Shown: positions 35,454-43,318 of the stretch, piece after piece
Numbering within the stretch: the stretch's first letter is position 1
Layout of the letters: the number at the start of each line of letters is the position of its first letter
From: CAVRQM01 sp963732775
Lineage (GTDB): Bacteria; Pseudomonadota; Alphaproteobacteria; Acetobacterales; Acetobacteraceae
DNA: 64,000 nt
Assembly: GCA_963732775.1 (NCBI GenBank)
Contig: CAVTAR010000003.1
Coordinates: forward strand, 434,001-498,000
Direction of reading: 5' to 3'
Program-made: the position numbers and the translations under genes
Notes under the pieces: model-generated
The model's input: the letters and a program-made list of their open reading frames with translations, nothing else
Databases searched by the model: none
What the model was told of the DNA's origin: nothing

Positions 35454-36706
35454 GTTCGGTACTCCACGATGACGAGGCCGTTGGCGCCGCTGCCGCCGGG
35501 CGCGCCGGTGCCGCCGTTCGGCTGGCTGGCGCCACCGCCCCCGCCGCCGCCGCCGGGGCCGGTGGCGAAGATGCCGGGCGACAGATAGCTCGCCCCCCGC
35601 CCGCCACCCGGTCCGCCGCCGTCGCCGCCGCGCGCCACGATCGGGATGCCGTCGGTGCCGTAGCTGCCGCCGCCGGTGGTCTGCCCGCCATAGCCCTGGC
35701 CCCCGGCGCCGCCAGCCGGGACCACCTGGACCGTCCCGCCGCCTCCGCCCTGCCCGCCGCTGGCGGCGAGATAGATGCCGAAGGCGCTGGTGCCGCCCGA
35801 TGGTCCGTTCTGGGGGCCGGCCTGGGCCTGTCCGCCCGGTCCCACCGTGACCGGGATGACGCTGCCGGCGGTGAGATTCGCGAGCCAGCCGGTGGCCCAG
35901 CCGCCGGCCCCGCCACCGCCGCTCGGCAGCGTGGCATGGGTGCCGCCCGCGCCACCGCCGCCGATCACGGTCACGCGCAGCCGACTCACGCCCACCGGCA
36001 CCACGAACTGGCCGGACGCGCCGAACGCCTGCACCGAGGCGAAGCCCGGCCGTAGTTCGGGCAGCTTGAAGGGGGTTGCGTGCAGCGCCTGCCAAGGCGC
36101 GATCGCATTGCCGGCAATGCTGCTCTGGCCGTAGCCCACGGTGACGGTGGCAAGGCCGACCCAGCCGACATCCGGGGCTGGCGCCGCGCTCGAGCCGGCT
36201 GCTGCGGCGATGCCGCCCTTGGCGCCGAGCGCCACCCGGGTCGAGCGCAGCGTCGGCTGGGCGACGCCGTTGTTGTTAGGCCCGAGGAACGGCTGGTTGG
36301 GATTGGCGGCGTTGTAGTAGGGCAGGACGACGGGGTTGACGTCGCTCTCCTGCACCGCGGCCTGGATCAGGTAGGTGATCGCGTAGCCGTTGCTGGTCGG
36401 CGCGGCCAGCGCCAGCGTGACCGTGCCGACGTTGATGCCGGTCTTGACGATGGCGTCGTTGAGGTCGGCCGGAAGCGAGCCGTAGGCGGCCCCTTCGAGC
36501 GGCTGCAACGCAGCGATGCTGCCCGGCGAGACATCGACCGCGAGCCCGCCCTGGCCCGAAGGCTGGACGGTCAGGCCGTCGATGGTGGGCGTGGTGCCCA
36601 GGGTGGCCGCCGAGAGCGCCGCGACCGCCACCATCGCGTTGCGGTTGGTGGACAGCAGGTCGGTGTCGAGCGGGATACTGCCGGGGTAGACGATGATGCG
36701 GTCCAT
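35450..36706 (-). CDS. Tail fibre with glycine-rich C-terminal domain
   Basis: 418 aa. A structured N-terminal half (MDRIIVYPGSIPLDTDLLST; GAAYGSLPADLNDAIVKTG) is followed from about residue 270 by many GGGG-rich loops (RVTVIGGGGAGGTHATLPSG), ending ANGLVIVEYRT. Glycine-rich sheets of this kind form receptor-binding tips in some phage adhesins. ATG 36706; earlier in-frame sequence is not protein-like. Confidence 0.78.
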   Translation of the reverse strand: MDRIIVYPGSIPLDTDLLSTNRNAMVAVAALSAATLGTTPTIDGLTVQPSGQGGLAVDVSPGSIAALQPLEGAAYGSLPADLNDAIVKTGINVGTVTLALAAPTSNGYAITYLIQAAVQESDVNPVVLPYYNAANPNQPFLGPNNNGVAQPTLRSTRVALGAKGGIAAAAGSSAAPAPDVGWVGLATVTVGYGQSSIAGNAIAPWQALHATPFKLPELRPGFASVQAFGASGQFVVPVGVSRLRVTVIGGGGAGGTHATLPSGGGGAGGWATGWLANLTAGSVIPVTVGPGGQAQAGPQNGPSGGTSAFGIYLAASGGQGGGGGTVQVVPAGGAGGQGYGGQTTGGGSYGTDGIPIVARGGDGGGPGGGRGASYLSPGIFATGPGGGGGGGGASQPNGGTGAPGGSGANGLVIVEYRT

Positions 36707-36747
36707 GACGTCCTCGTGCTGATGCGCGGAGTGGCCGGCGGCGCGGG

Positions 36748-37431
36748 CTAGGGCGCGATCTGGGTCCAGGCGATGCCGCAGGCCGGCATTACGTCGGCGA
36801 TCGCGGCCAGGATCTGGCGATCGACGCGGATGCCGGTGACGAGCGTCGCGTCGGCGTACTGGAAGGCACCCAGCCCGTAGCCGCCGCGTGGGCTGCCGTA
36901 GCCGCCCACGCCCGGGATGCCGCCGCTGCGCGGCCGGTGCGCGACGACGAAGCACTGGAACAGGTATGCGAGGCTGCCCCAGCCGCCGACCCCGGCCGCA
37001 CCGGGACCGGCATAGGCCAGCGCGCGCCCCCAGGACCCGGTGTCGGCCGGCCGGCGCGGCTCGAACACGCCGGGGGCGCGCCCGGTAACATCGGTGATCT
37101 GCTGCACCAGTCCGGCGCGGGTGGCCCTGGCGCGGAACGTCTCGCGGCCGATGCGGCCTCGCAGTGCCGCGTCGCTCTCGCCCAGGCCGCGCGACAGGCG
37201 GCCGCCGAACAGGTCGCTCGAGACGAGGTCGAGCCAGGTGCCGGCGGCGGTGGCGATGCGGCTCTGCTGACGGGCGTAGCCGACGAGTTCGTAGGCGAAC
37301 GACGCGGCCTGGCCGAGGCCGGCCAGCACGCCGTCCAGCACCGGGGCGGCGTCCGCAAACCAGCGCGCCGGCAGCAAGGCGCGCAGGCGGGCGGCCATGT
37401 CGGCCTGATCGCCAATCTGGTTCCCTGGCAT
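36748..37431 (-). CDS. Baseplate/tail protein I-like
   Basis: 227 aa. P2 gpI/YmfQ-like layout: RLRALLPARWFADAAPVLDG, then AGTWLDLVSSDLFGGRL and the C-terminal GIRVDRQILAAIADVMPACG. It lies directly after the J-like gene, as in P2 and Mu. It probably links the wedge to the fibres. ATG 37431. Confidence 0.75.
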   Translation of the reverse strand: MPGNQIGDQADMAARLRALLPARWFADAAPVLDGVLAGLGQAASFAYELVGYARQQSRIATAAGTWLDLVSSDLFGGRLSRGLGESDAALRGRIGRETFRARATRAGLVQQITDVTGRAPGVFEPRRPADTGSWGRALAYAGPGAAGVGGWGSLAYLFQCFVVAHRPRSGGIPGVGGYGSPRGGYGLGAFQYADATLVTGIRVDRQILAAIADVMPACGIAWTQIAP

Positions 37432-37432
37432 C

Positions 37433-38557
37433 TCAGCCCACCTGCACGGAGCTGGCCTTGACCACGCCACGCGGGCCCGGAGCGAAGTCCGTCGGGCTCC
37501 CCAAAATGGTCACGCCGAGCACGTTGGCAACGCCGGGCGTGGCGTCGTAGGCGAGCTGTGCCACGCGGCTCAGCGCCAGCGTGGCGCCAATCGGCAGCGC
37601 GTCGACATAGGCGGTGATGGCGGCCGCGACCGGCGCCGCGATGGCATCGTGCGCATAGCCGGCGGCCGGCAGCACCGTGAGCGTGACTGGCACCACGAAC
37701 ACCACCGGCGGCAGCACGCCGTAGCTGGTGCCGACCGGGCGCACGGCCTCGATCGCCGCCGCGGCCGCGGCGACGGTGGACGCGGTCGGCGCGCCACTGC
37801 CGTCGTCCACGGTGACGACGAAGCTGCCAGGCATCGGGGCGCCGTTCGCGGCGACGTTCTCGGCGATGGCGTAGGACAGGCCGGCGCGGGCACTCAGCAC
37901 GGCGGCACCGACGGCGAGCGGCGTGGCGCGGGCCAGCGTGGCCAGGAAGAGCTGGAAGCGCGCGCGCAGCGCCGGGTCGCTCTCGGCGTCGATGCCGCCC
38001 GTGGTGGGCGCCGCGTTCGCCACCGTGTCGATGCCCGGCACGGCGGCGCCGAGCAGGGTGATGCTGCCCGCCTGCACGTTGCCCGCACTGCCGGCCGCCA
38101 CGGCCTGGATCGGCACGGCGAGGCTCGCGACGCCGGGGGCGAGCGCGTAGCCACCCTGGGCGGCCTGGTAGGCGGCATTGGACGGGTCGGCGAGCACGGC
38201 GAAGGTCTGCGTGCCGTCGGCGGTGCGCACCTGCGTCCCGGCCGGCAGCAGGGCGGCGGCGGTGGGCGCGAAGCGAGCGACCTGGACCTGACCGAGCGCC
38301 GGCTGGGGCGGCAGGCGGGTGACCTGGAAATCGGCCATCCAGGTGTCGAGATCGGCGCCCGTGCTGGTGGCCGCACGGGTCGCCTGGAGCACCTGGACGA
38401 TCAGCCATTGCAGCCAGAGTGCAAGACCGGCGTTGGCCTCCAGCACGGCGCGCAGTGCGCTGCCGGCCGACAGGTCGAGCAACTGCCGCGCGGCGCCTTG
38501 GACGGCGGCGGCGGCATTGCCGACCAGCGTGGTGAAGTTCTGCAGCGGCAACTGCAT
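37433..38557 (-). CDS. Baseplate wedge protein J-like
   Basis: 374 aa. Family motifs: SAGSALRAVLEANAGLALWL, TGADLDTWMADFQVTRLPPQ, GSAGNVQAGSITLL, and DALPIGATLALSRVAQLAYD near the C-terminus. It matches the gpJ/Mu gp47 family that forms the baseplate wedge. The start overlaps the W-like stop by one base (TGATG). Confidence 0.9.
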   Translation of the reverse strand: MQLPLQNFTTLVGNAAAAVQGAARQLLDLSAGSALRAVLEANAGLALWLQWLIVQVLQATRAATSTGADLDTWMADFQVTRLPPQPALGQVQVARFAPTAAALLPAGTQVRTADGTQTFAVLADPSNAAYQAAQGGYALAPGVASLAVPIQAVAAGSAGNVQAGSITLLGAAVPGIDTVANAAPTTGGIDAESDPALRARFQLFLATLARATPLAVGAAVLSARAGLSYAIAENVAANGAPMPGSFVVTVDDGSGAPTASTVAAAAAAIEAVRPVGTSYGVLPPVVFVVPVTLTVLPAAGYAHDAIAAPVAAAITAYVDALPIGATLALSRVAQLAYDATPGVANVLGVTILGSPTDFAPGPRGVVKASSVQVG

Positions 38558-38928
38558 CAGGTGCCTCCGACGGTGAAGTTGAGCAACTGCGTCGCGCCGC
38601 TGGGCGCGTCGGTGTAGGTGATCCCGACATAGACGGCGCCGGCGGGGGCGGGCTGGACGTCGATCACCGGCTCGGGCGAGCGGGCGACGGCGGCCTCTCG
38701 GAATATCTGGCTGCGGATGACCGCCCGCAGGCGGGCGGTGTCGACCGGCTCGCCCACGAACCGGGCAAGGCCCGCGCCGTAGTCGAGTTGCCAGAGGTAG
38801 TCGCCGGGGTTGGTCAGCAGCCGGCGCAGCACGCGCTGCCGGCCGAGCTGCATCCCGTCGACGGTGGCAAGGTCGCCGGAAGGTGTCGCCAGCAGGTCGT
38901 CACCGAACTGGTGCCAGAGGTCGGGCAT
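38557..38928 (-). CDS. Baseplate wedge protein W-like (gp25-type)
   Basis: 123 aa. Core LATVDGMQLGRQRVLRRLLT, NPGDYLWQLDYGAGLARFVG and a C-terminal strand GATQLLNFTVGGT. Position between spike V and wedge J and the small size fit gpW/gp46-type proteins. It nucleates sheath attachment to the baseplate. Confidence 0.8.
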   Translation of the reverse strand: MPDLWHQFGDDLLATPSGDLATVDGMQLGRQRVLRRLLTNPGDYLWQLDYGAGLARFVGEPVDTARLRAVIRSQIFREAAVARSPEPVIDVQPAPAGAVYVGITYTDAPSGATQLLNFTVGGT

Positions 38929-38950
38929 GGGCGAGACTCCTCTCTGCTGC

Positions 38951-39466
38951 TCAGTCCTGCGGGCTCGCGGCGCCGACGACCCCGCCCTGTGGATCCGGGT
39001 GGGTGTGCGCGTCGTAGTGCTGGCGCAACCGGTTCAGGCAGCCGATGCGGTCGTAGACGTCGCCATCCACGTGCAGGTCGCCCTGCATCCGGATGGTGCC
39101 GTCGGCCACGAGCTTGATGAAGCTGCCGCTCTGATGCACCAGCCAGAACTCGCCCACGGGTGCGGCCGGCGCACGGACGGCGTCGCTCCAGGCGCGGCCG
39201 ACGATGACGCCATGCTCGCCGTCGCCTTCCTGGGCCAGCACCAGTACCTGGTCGCCGGTCGCCGGCGGACAGGCGAGGCCCCAGCCATTGCCGATCCACG
39301 GGCTCAGCACCGGCAGCCAGCCGGTGACGACGCCCTCGGGCTGAAGCGCGACGCGGGCCGCCGGCCGCGAAGGGTCGACGCTGGTCACGGTGCCGAAACG
39401 GGCCTGGCCCGCGCCGCGGTCGAGCGCCGAGGCGTGGGCGCGCACGGCATTGAGGAAGCGTTCCAT
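38951..39466 (-). CDS. Baseplate spike protein V-like
   Basis: 171 aa. OB-fold part (RFGTVTSVDPSRPAARVALQ; GDQVLVLAQEGDGEHGVIVG) and a beta-helix tip (FIKLVADGTIRMQGDLHVDG), ending in a His/Asp-rich stretch (QHYDAHTHPDPQG) that could bind an iron ion at the tip as in P2 gpV. It pierces the target envelope on contraction. Confidence 0.88.
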   Translation of the reverse strand: MERFLNAVRAHASALDRGAGQARFGTVTSVDPSRPAARVALQPEGVVTGWLPVLSPWIGNGWGLACPPATGDQVLVLAQEGDGEHGVIVGRAWSDAVRAPAAPVGEFWLVHQSGSFIKLVADGTIRMQGDLHVDGDVYDRIGCLNRLRQHYDAHTHPDPQGGVVGAASPQD

Positions 39467-40537
39467 CTAGCTGAACTCCACGTCGACCGAAGCGGCGCGG
39501 GCGCGCAGGGTCTGGCGAAAGCCGGAACGGGCGTCGATCGAGCGGGACACTTCGTCGACCCGGAAATCCTGGTCGAACGCAGTTCCGGTGCCCTCCAGGC
39601 GCACCATGCCGTGCGCGTCGATGGCCAGTTCGCCGGGCATCTCGGCGACGATCACCCGCTCGTGCGCCACGAGTTCGGCCAACCGGCGCTCCGCGATCTG
39701 CTGGGCCACGTCGGCGGCAAGGTCGGGCAGCACGAAATGATACTCGGCGGCCGCCGCGCCACCGGCGCCACCGCGCGCCCGCGCGGTGTGCGACAGTCCG
39801 CGGCCGGAGCGGCTGCTCCAGCTCTTCACCGTCACCGCGATGTCGCGCGCCAGCGTATGCGCACGCTCCATGCGCAGCGACGTGACGTTGGCCGGACCGT
39901 TCGCGGTCGCAGCCGACCGCAGCACCGCCTCCGGCGGCACGAACAGCGCGCGCGGCTGAAAATAGAGCGTGTTGCCGCGAACCCACACGTCAAAACCTTC
40001 GCGGTCGGCAAGGCCGACCAGCAGATCCCACTCCGTCGTCGCGCGGGAGAACTGGTCGAGGGTGATGCGGTCGTGCTCGAGCTGCCAGTAGCGGCCGACC
40101 GGCGTAAAGGTCGGCAGCACCGCCGGGATCAGGCCATGCCGTGCCGCGAGCAGGATGGCGATCTCCCCCGCAGTACGGTTGGCGAAGGTCTCCTGCGTGC
40201 GCGCCTCGATGAGCGCCGCCGAGCGGTCCCGGCCCGAGAGCTGTACAGTGCCCTGGATCGGGTCCAGTTCGACATGGTCGACCAGGCCCTCGACGAGGCT
40301 GACCGGACCAGGGCCGAGGTCGACCTGCACGTCGAGCAGGATGTTGGTCTCGAGCGCCCAGAACGCCGGCGTCAGCACCGGGTCGCCGCTGGTCGCCACG
40401 CGCACCGAGAATGTGTCGCTGCCGTGCCAGCCGGTGCTGCCGACATGGGCCGTGAAGGCACCCCGCACCGGCACGCCGTGGGCCAGCACCAGCAGACGCG
40501 GGGCGCGGGCGGACTCACTGCCGGGCAATGCCGCCAC
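39467..40537 (-). CDS. Tail hub protein D-like (late control D family)
   Basis: 356 aa. Phage_GPD features: GSTGWHGSDTFSVRVATSGD, then VEGLVDHVELDPIQGTVQLS and SGRDRSAALIEARTQETF; middle WDLLVGLADREGFDVWVRGN; C-terminal FDQDFRVDEVSRSIDARSGF. It forms the central hub that holds spike V. Start overlaps the LysM-type gene by 23 bp. A GTG start is used. Confidence 0.87.
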   Translation of the reverse strand: MAALPGSESARAPRLLVLAHGVPVRGAFTAHVGSTGWHGSDTFSVRVATSGDPVLTPAFWALETNILLDVQVDLGPGPVSLVEGLVDHVELDPIQGTVQLSGRDRSAALIEARTQETFANRTAGEIAILLAARHGLIPAVLPTFTPVGRYWQLEHDRITLDQFSRATTEWDLLVGLADREGFDVWVRGNTLYFQPRALFVPPEAVLRSAATANGPANVTSLRMERAHTLARDIAVTVKSWSSRSGRGLSHTARARGGAGGAAAAEYHFVLPDLAADVAQQIAERRLAELVAHERVIVAEMPGELAIDAHGMVRLEGTGTAFDQDFRVDEVSRSIDARSGFRQTLRARAASVDVEFS

Positions 40538-40700
40538 CAGCGCTGCGGTCGACCGTCGGGATGGCGAGTGTCACCACGCCGTCCAGCACCGGGTCGGACA
40601 GTCCGTTGAGCTGGGCGATGCGCAGCCATTGCGTGGCGTCGCCCAGCAGGTCGGCAGCGAGCCGATAGAGGTCGCCGCCGGCGACGGTGATGGTCTGCAT
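40515..40700 (-). CDS. Tail protein X-like (LysM-type)
   Basis: 61 aa. TITVAGGDLYRLAADLLGDA then TQWLRIAQLNGLSDPVLDG is a short LysM fold, as in P2 gpX/Mu small tail proteins that precede the hub gene. Four bases separate it from the preceding stop. Probably binds the hub or peptidoglycan. Confidence 0.75.
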   Translation of the reverse strand: MQTITVAGGDLYRLAADLLGDATQWLRIAQLNGLSDPVLDGVVTLAIPTVDRSAGGGIARQ

Positions 40701-40703
40701 GGC

Positions 40704-41393
40704 TCAGCCTCCGGCAAGCGCAAGGTTCGAGTGGGCGCGCAACAGGTACCCCCGTGCGGCGGCCGACTGCGCCGATTGCTGGGCGGCCGCCGCCAGCGTC
40801 GGAAAGTCGCCCGAGGCGACCAGCACCGCGCCACTCGAGGCGAGCTGTTGCGCGACCGTTCCGGCCGCGATCGCCAGCGACGCGGCCGCGGCGGCATTCG
40901 CCGCACCGCCCGCGGACAGCGCTCCCGACAGCGCGACGGCGGACGTCGCCACCCCGAGGTCGAGGCCGCCCAGCGTCGCCGCCAGGCCGAGATCCGCGAG
41001 CAGGCCGGCCAGGAGCGTCGGCGCGGGTGTCGCCGCGGCCGTCGCGTCGTCGGCCAGCACGGTGCAGACGATTCGGTACGGCACCCAGTTGTTGCGCTCG
41101 TAGCGGGCCGCGAAGTCGGATACGACGACGGTGTAGGAGAAATCGTCCCACTGCGCCGTCGACGGCAGCCCGGCGGCGCGCAACAGATCGAGCGTGCGGG
41201 CGCGCGGCACTGCGTCGGGACCGCTGAACACGCCGCTCCAGCCGAGCGGGGCGTCGTCGCGGCCCATCGCGTCGATCACCCGCGCACCGCCCGGGAGCTG
41301 GTGGATGGCCAGGCGCTGGCGGCCACCCCAGGCGATGCTGGCGGGCAGCTCGAAGTCGGCGAAGGCGACGGGACCCAGGATCAGGCTCGACAT
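40704..41393 (-). CDS. Tail/baseplate protein, DNA-circularisation-N-like
   Basis: 229 aa. N-terminal half (LGPVAFADFELPASIAWGGR; HQLPGGARVIDAMGRDDAPL; SYTVVVSDFAARYERNNWVP) resembles the N-terminal domain of Mu gp43/DNA-circularisation tail proteins; the C-terminal half is an Ala-rich helix bundle (GLLADLGLAATLGGLDLGVA). It lies between the tape-measure slot and the X gene. Likely a hub-proximal tail component. Confidence 0.65.
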   Translation of the reverse strand: MSSLILGPVAFADFELPASIAWGGRQRLAIHQLPGGARVIDAMGRDDAPLGWSGVFSGPDAVPRARTLDLLRAAGLPSTAQWDDFSYTVVVSDFAARYERNNWVPYRIVCTVLADDATAAATPAPTLLAGLLADLGLAATLGGLDLGVATSAVALSGALSAGGAANAAAAASLAIAAGTVAQQLASSGAVLVASGDFPTLAAAAQQSAQSAAARGYLLRAHSNLALAGG

Positions 41394-41397
41394 GGGT

Positions 41398-42183
41398 TCA
41401 GTATCCTTGCAGCGCGCCAGGCCAGCGGGGGCCAAGGCGTGGGTCGAAGCCGGTCGCCCCACGCGCCGGGCCACCGGCGGCGCGGGCCAGGTGGTCGGCT
41501 ATCCAGGTGCCGACCCGCACGCCATCCAGGAACACGTCGCCGCAGGTCGGGCCGGAGACGGGCGCTCCGGCGTCGCGCGGAGCCGCCGGGACGTCGCGGC
41601 GCCCGGCCTCGCTGCTCGCCGGGATGATCGGCGCGAGCGACGGAGGCAGGGCGAATGCGGCAGGCTCGGCGGAGCTGGCGGCGACGCTGACCTCGATCTT
41701 CGGGGCGAGCGGCCGGGCGGGCAGTGCGAGCGAGCGGGCGGGCGGTTCGGCGGACGGCGCCAGCGGCGCGCGCGATGCGACGGCCGGCGCCGCGCTCGGG
41801 AGCGAGCGAGGCGCCTCGGCGGCCAACGAACCGGCCGGAGCAAGAGCCGTCTCGGACGGCAATGCACGTTCCGTCGTGGCGAGCGGCGCGCCAGCAGGGC
41901 CTGCGGATGATGCCGGGTGCGCCAGCGCTGGCGCAATCGAGGCAGTCTCGGCCGCGGTCGGAGGCAGCGCTGCTTCGGCCTCCGGGGCGAGAATCGCGGC
42001 CGGCGGCGCGGCCGGCGGCGTGATCGCGCGCAGGCCGGCGAAGCCTTGCGCCATGACGCGGCCGAGCAGCGCGATCTGGTCCGATGCGGCCTGCACCGCG
42101 CCCTCCACGTCGGCCATCAGCAGCGCGTAGCCGATCGCGGCACTGCCCGCCTGCTCATCGGGCGCGGCGGCGGTGTCGGTCAT
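41398..42183 (-). CDS. Short protein in the tape-measure position
   Basis: 261 aa. N-terminal helix (MADVEGAVQAASDQIALLGR), a long Pro/Ala/Ser-rich middle with no clear coiled coil (about residues 55-195), and a conserved-looking C-terminal block (CGDVFLDGVRVGTWIADHLA; GATGFDPRLGPRWPGALQ). The genes on both sides (tail chaperone and tail protein) are those that normally flank the tape measure. It is far shorter than usual tape measures. Start ATG overlaps the stop of the frameshifted chaperone product (ATGA). Confidence 0.65.
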   Translation of the reverse strand: MTDTAAAPDEQAGSAAIGYALLMADVEGAVQAASDQIALLGRVMAQGFAGLRAITPPAAPPAAILAPEAEAALPPTAAETASIAPALAHPASSAGPAGAPLATTERALPSETALAPAGSLAAEAPRSLPSAAPAVASRAPLAPSAEPPARSLALPARPLAPKIEVSVAASSAEPAAFALPPSLAPIIPASSEAGRRDVPAAPRDAGAPVSGPTCGDVFLDGVRVGTWIADHLARAAGGPARGATGFDPRLGPRWPGALQGY

Positions 42184-42715
42184 GCGCGATCCTCCCAGCC
42201 CATGGTCTCGAAATCGAACTTGCGACCCTGCAGGATGCCGAGCGCGATGACCCAGGCGGCGCGCTCGTCACGGTCGAGCGAGAAGGCGACGTCAAACGGC
42301 ACCCCGTTGCGGACCAGGAACAGGCTGTCCAGCAGGTCGGGGTGCCCGATCAGTTTTTTGCCAACCCTCCGGCGCCGCCGCGGTCCGTCGCGTGGGCTGC
42401 CGCGAGGCCGTTCGAGACGGCGGTCAGACCCGCATCGTCGAGCCGTGCGACGAGGTGCTCCACCTGCGCCTCGCTGGCTGGCTGTGGCACCGGCACGCCG
42501 TCGATCGCGGCGACGCTGAATGCGAGCGTGGCAAGTCCCGTCCAGCCCGGATTGGCCGCCAGCGTGATGCCGGCCGCCTTGAACACGCGCAGCCGGTCGA
42601 GTGCCGTGAGGCGACGCAGCGAGAGACGGCGGCCGAGCGTGTCGACCACCTCGGTCGTGGCCAGTGCCTCGGCGACGATGCGCTGCGACGGCGTGGGCGG
42701 CAAAGTTGTCTCCAT
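42180..42715 (-). CDS. Tail assembly chaperone, -1 frameshift product (GT-like)
   Basis: 178-aa fusion made if ribosomes slip -1 on A-AAA-AAC at 42359-42353. After GGLAK the extension reads KLIGHPDLLDSLFLVRNGVP and continues with FDVAFSLDRDERAAWVIALG to FETMGWEDRA and a stop at 42180-42182, which overlaps the next ATG. The 57-residue extension is protein-like and exactly fills the gap to the next gene. In lambda, G and GT recruit tail protein to the tape measure. Confidence 0.75.
42350..42715 (-). CDS. Tail assembly chaperone, unshifted product (G-like)
   Basis: 121 aa. VVDTLGRRLSLRRLTALDRL, then FKAAGITLAANPGWTGLATL and VEHLVARLDDAGLTAVSNGL, typical of gpE/gpG-type chaperone proteins. ATG 42715 overlaps the tube stop by one base. 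It ends LAKN at a TGA directly after the slippery heptamer. Confidence 0.8.
   Translation of the reverse strand: METTLPPTPSQRIVAEALATTEVVDTLGRRLSLRRLTALDRLRVFKAAGITLAANPGWTGLATLAFSVAAIDGVPVPQPASEAQVEHLVARLDDAGLTAVSNGLAAAHATDRGGAGGLAKN
42353..42359 (-). promoter_or_regulatory. Programmed -1 ribosomal frameshift site
   Basis: On the coding strand the heptamer is A AAA AAC in phase (gcA AAA AAC), an ideal X XXY YYZ slippery sequence, with TGA next. It stands in the tail-chaperone gene, where tailed phages commonly use a -1 shift. A downstream stimulatory structure was not demonstrated. Confidence 0.8.
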
Positions 42716-43152
42716 CACAGGCGCGTCCGCTGCGTGGCGAAGAACTCCAGCCGCTGCTTCACGCTGGTGTCGCCGCGCCAGACGCCGGCATGGGCCAGCT
42801 TGAAGACGGCGCTCTGGAACTGGTACGTGCTGGTGCTGCCGTTCAACTCGTTGATGTATTGATAGAGCGTCGAGGTAGTGAACGCAGCGCCCGCGTAGAA
42901 GCCGCTCTCGAGCTGGGCGATGAAGTCCTCGACGATCGAGGAGCCGCGTTCCAGCTCGAAGCTGCCGTCCCAGCCACGCGGCAACTCGGTCGCGAGCTGG
43001 ATGCCGTCGATCCGGTTGATGCGCACCGGGTGCGTCACCTGGCGACACTCGAATGCAGTGACATGGCTGAGGTCGACGCGGCCATAGGGGCCGATCAGCA
43101 CGATCTGGCAGTCACGGCCGACCGAGAAGGTGTTGGTGGTGGTTCCGGACAT
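42715..43152 (-). CDS. Tail tube protein
   Basis: 145 aa. TNTFSVGRDCQIVLIGPYGR, VTHPVRINRIDGIQLATELP, then GWDGSFELERGSSIVEDFIA and STSTYQFQSAVFKLAHAG. Beta-barrel tube protein by position after the sheath and before the chaperone, and by size. It forms the inner tube driven through the envelope. Confidence 0.82.
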   Translation of the reverse strand: MSGTTTNTFSVGRDCQIVLIGPYGRVDLSHVTAFECRQVTHPVRINRIDGIQLATELPRGWDGSFELERGSSIVEDFIAQLESGFYAGAAFTTSTLYQYINELNGSTSTYQFQSAVFKLAHAGVWRGDTSVKQRLEFFATQRTRL

Positions 43153-43197
43153 GGCGGGTTCCTTGTGGGGGACGCCCCTCCTGCCCTCTCTCGCGCA

Positions 43198-43296
43198 GAG
43201 GGCCGGGGTGAGAGGCTCGCGGACTCGACATCACGCGGGAGGGCTCGATGCGAAACGTTGGATCGGGTGCGCGGGGAAGCCCTCACCCCGGCCCTC
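43198..43296. repeat. 15-bp inverted repeat between sheath and tube genes
   Basis: GAGGGCCGGGGTGAG (43198-43212) and its exact complement CTCACCCCGGCCCTC (43282-43296) flank about 69 bp. The arms resemble widespread chromosomal repeats (CTCACCCC-GCCCTC type) seen in many proteobacteria. The 166-bp gap is unusual in this tightly packed operon. Confidence 0.75.
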
Positions 43297-43318
43297 CCCC
43301 ATGGAGAGGGGCAAAGAC

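Noticed and set aside
42180..42715. Sequencing error as the cause of the chaperone frame change
   Set aside because: Unlike the other breaks, this one has an in-phase A AAA AAC heptamer at the known functional position.
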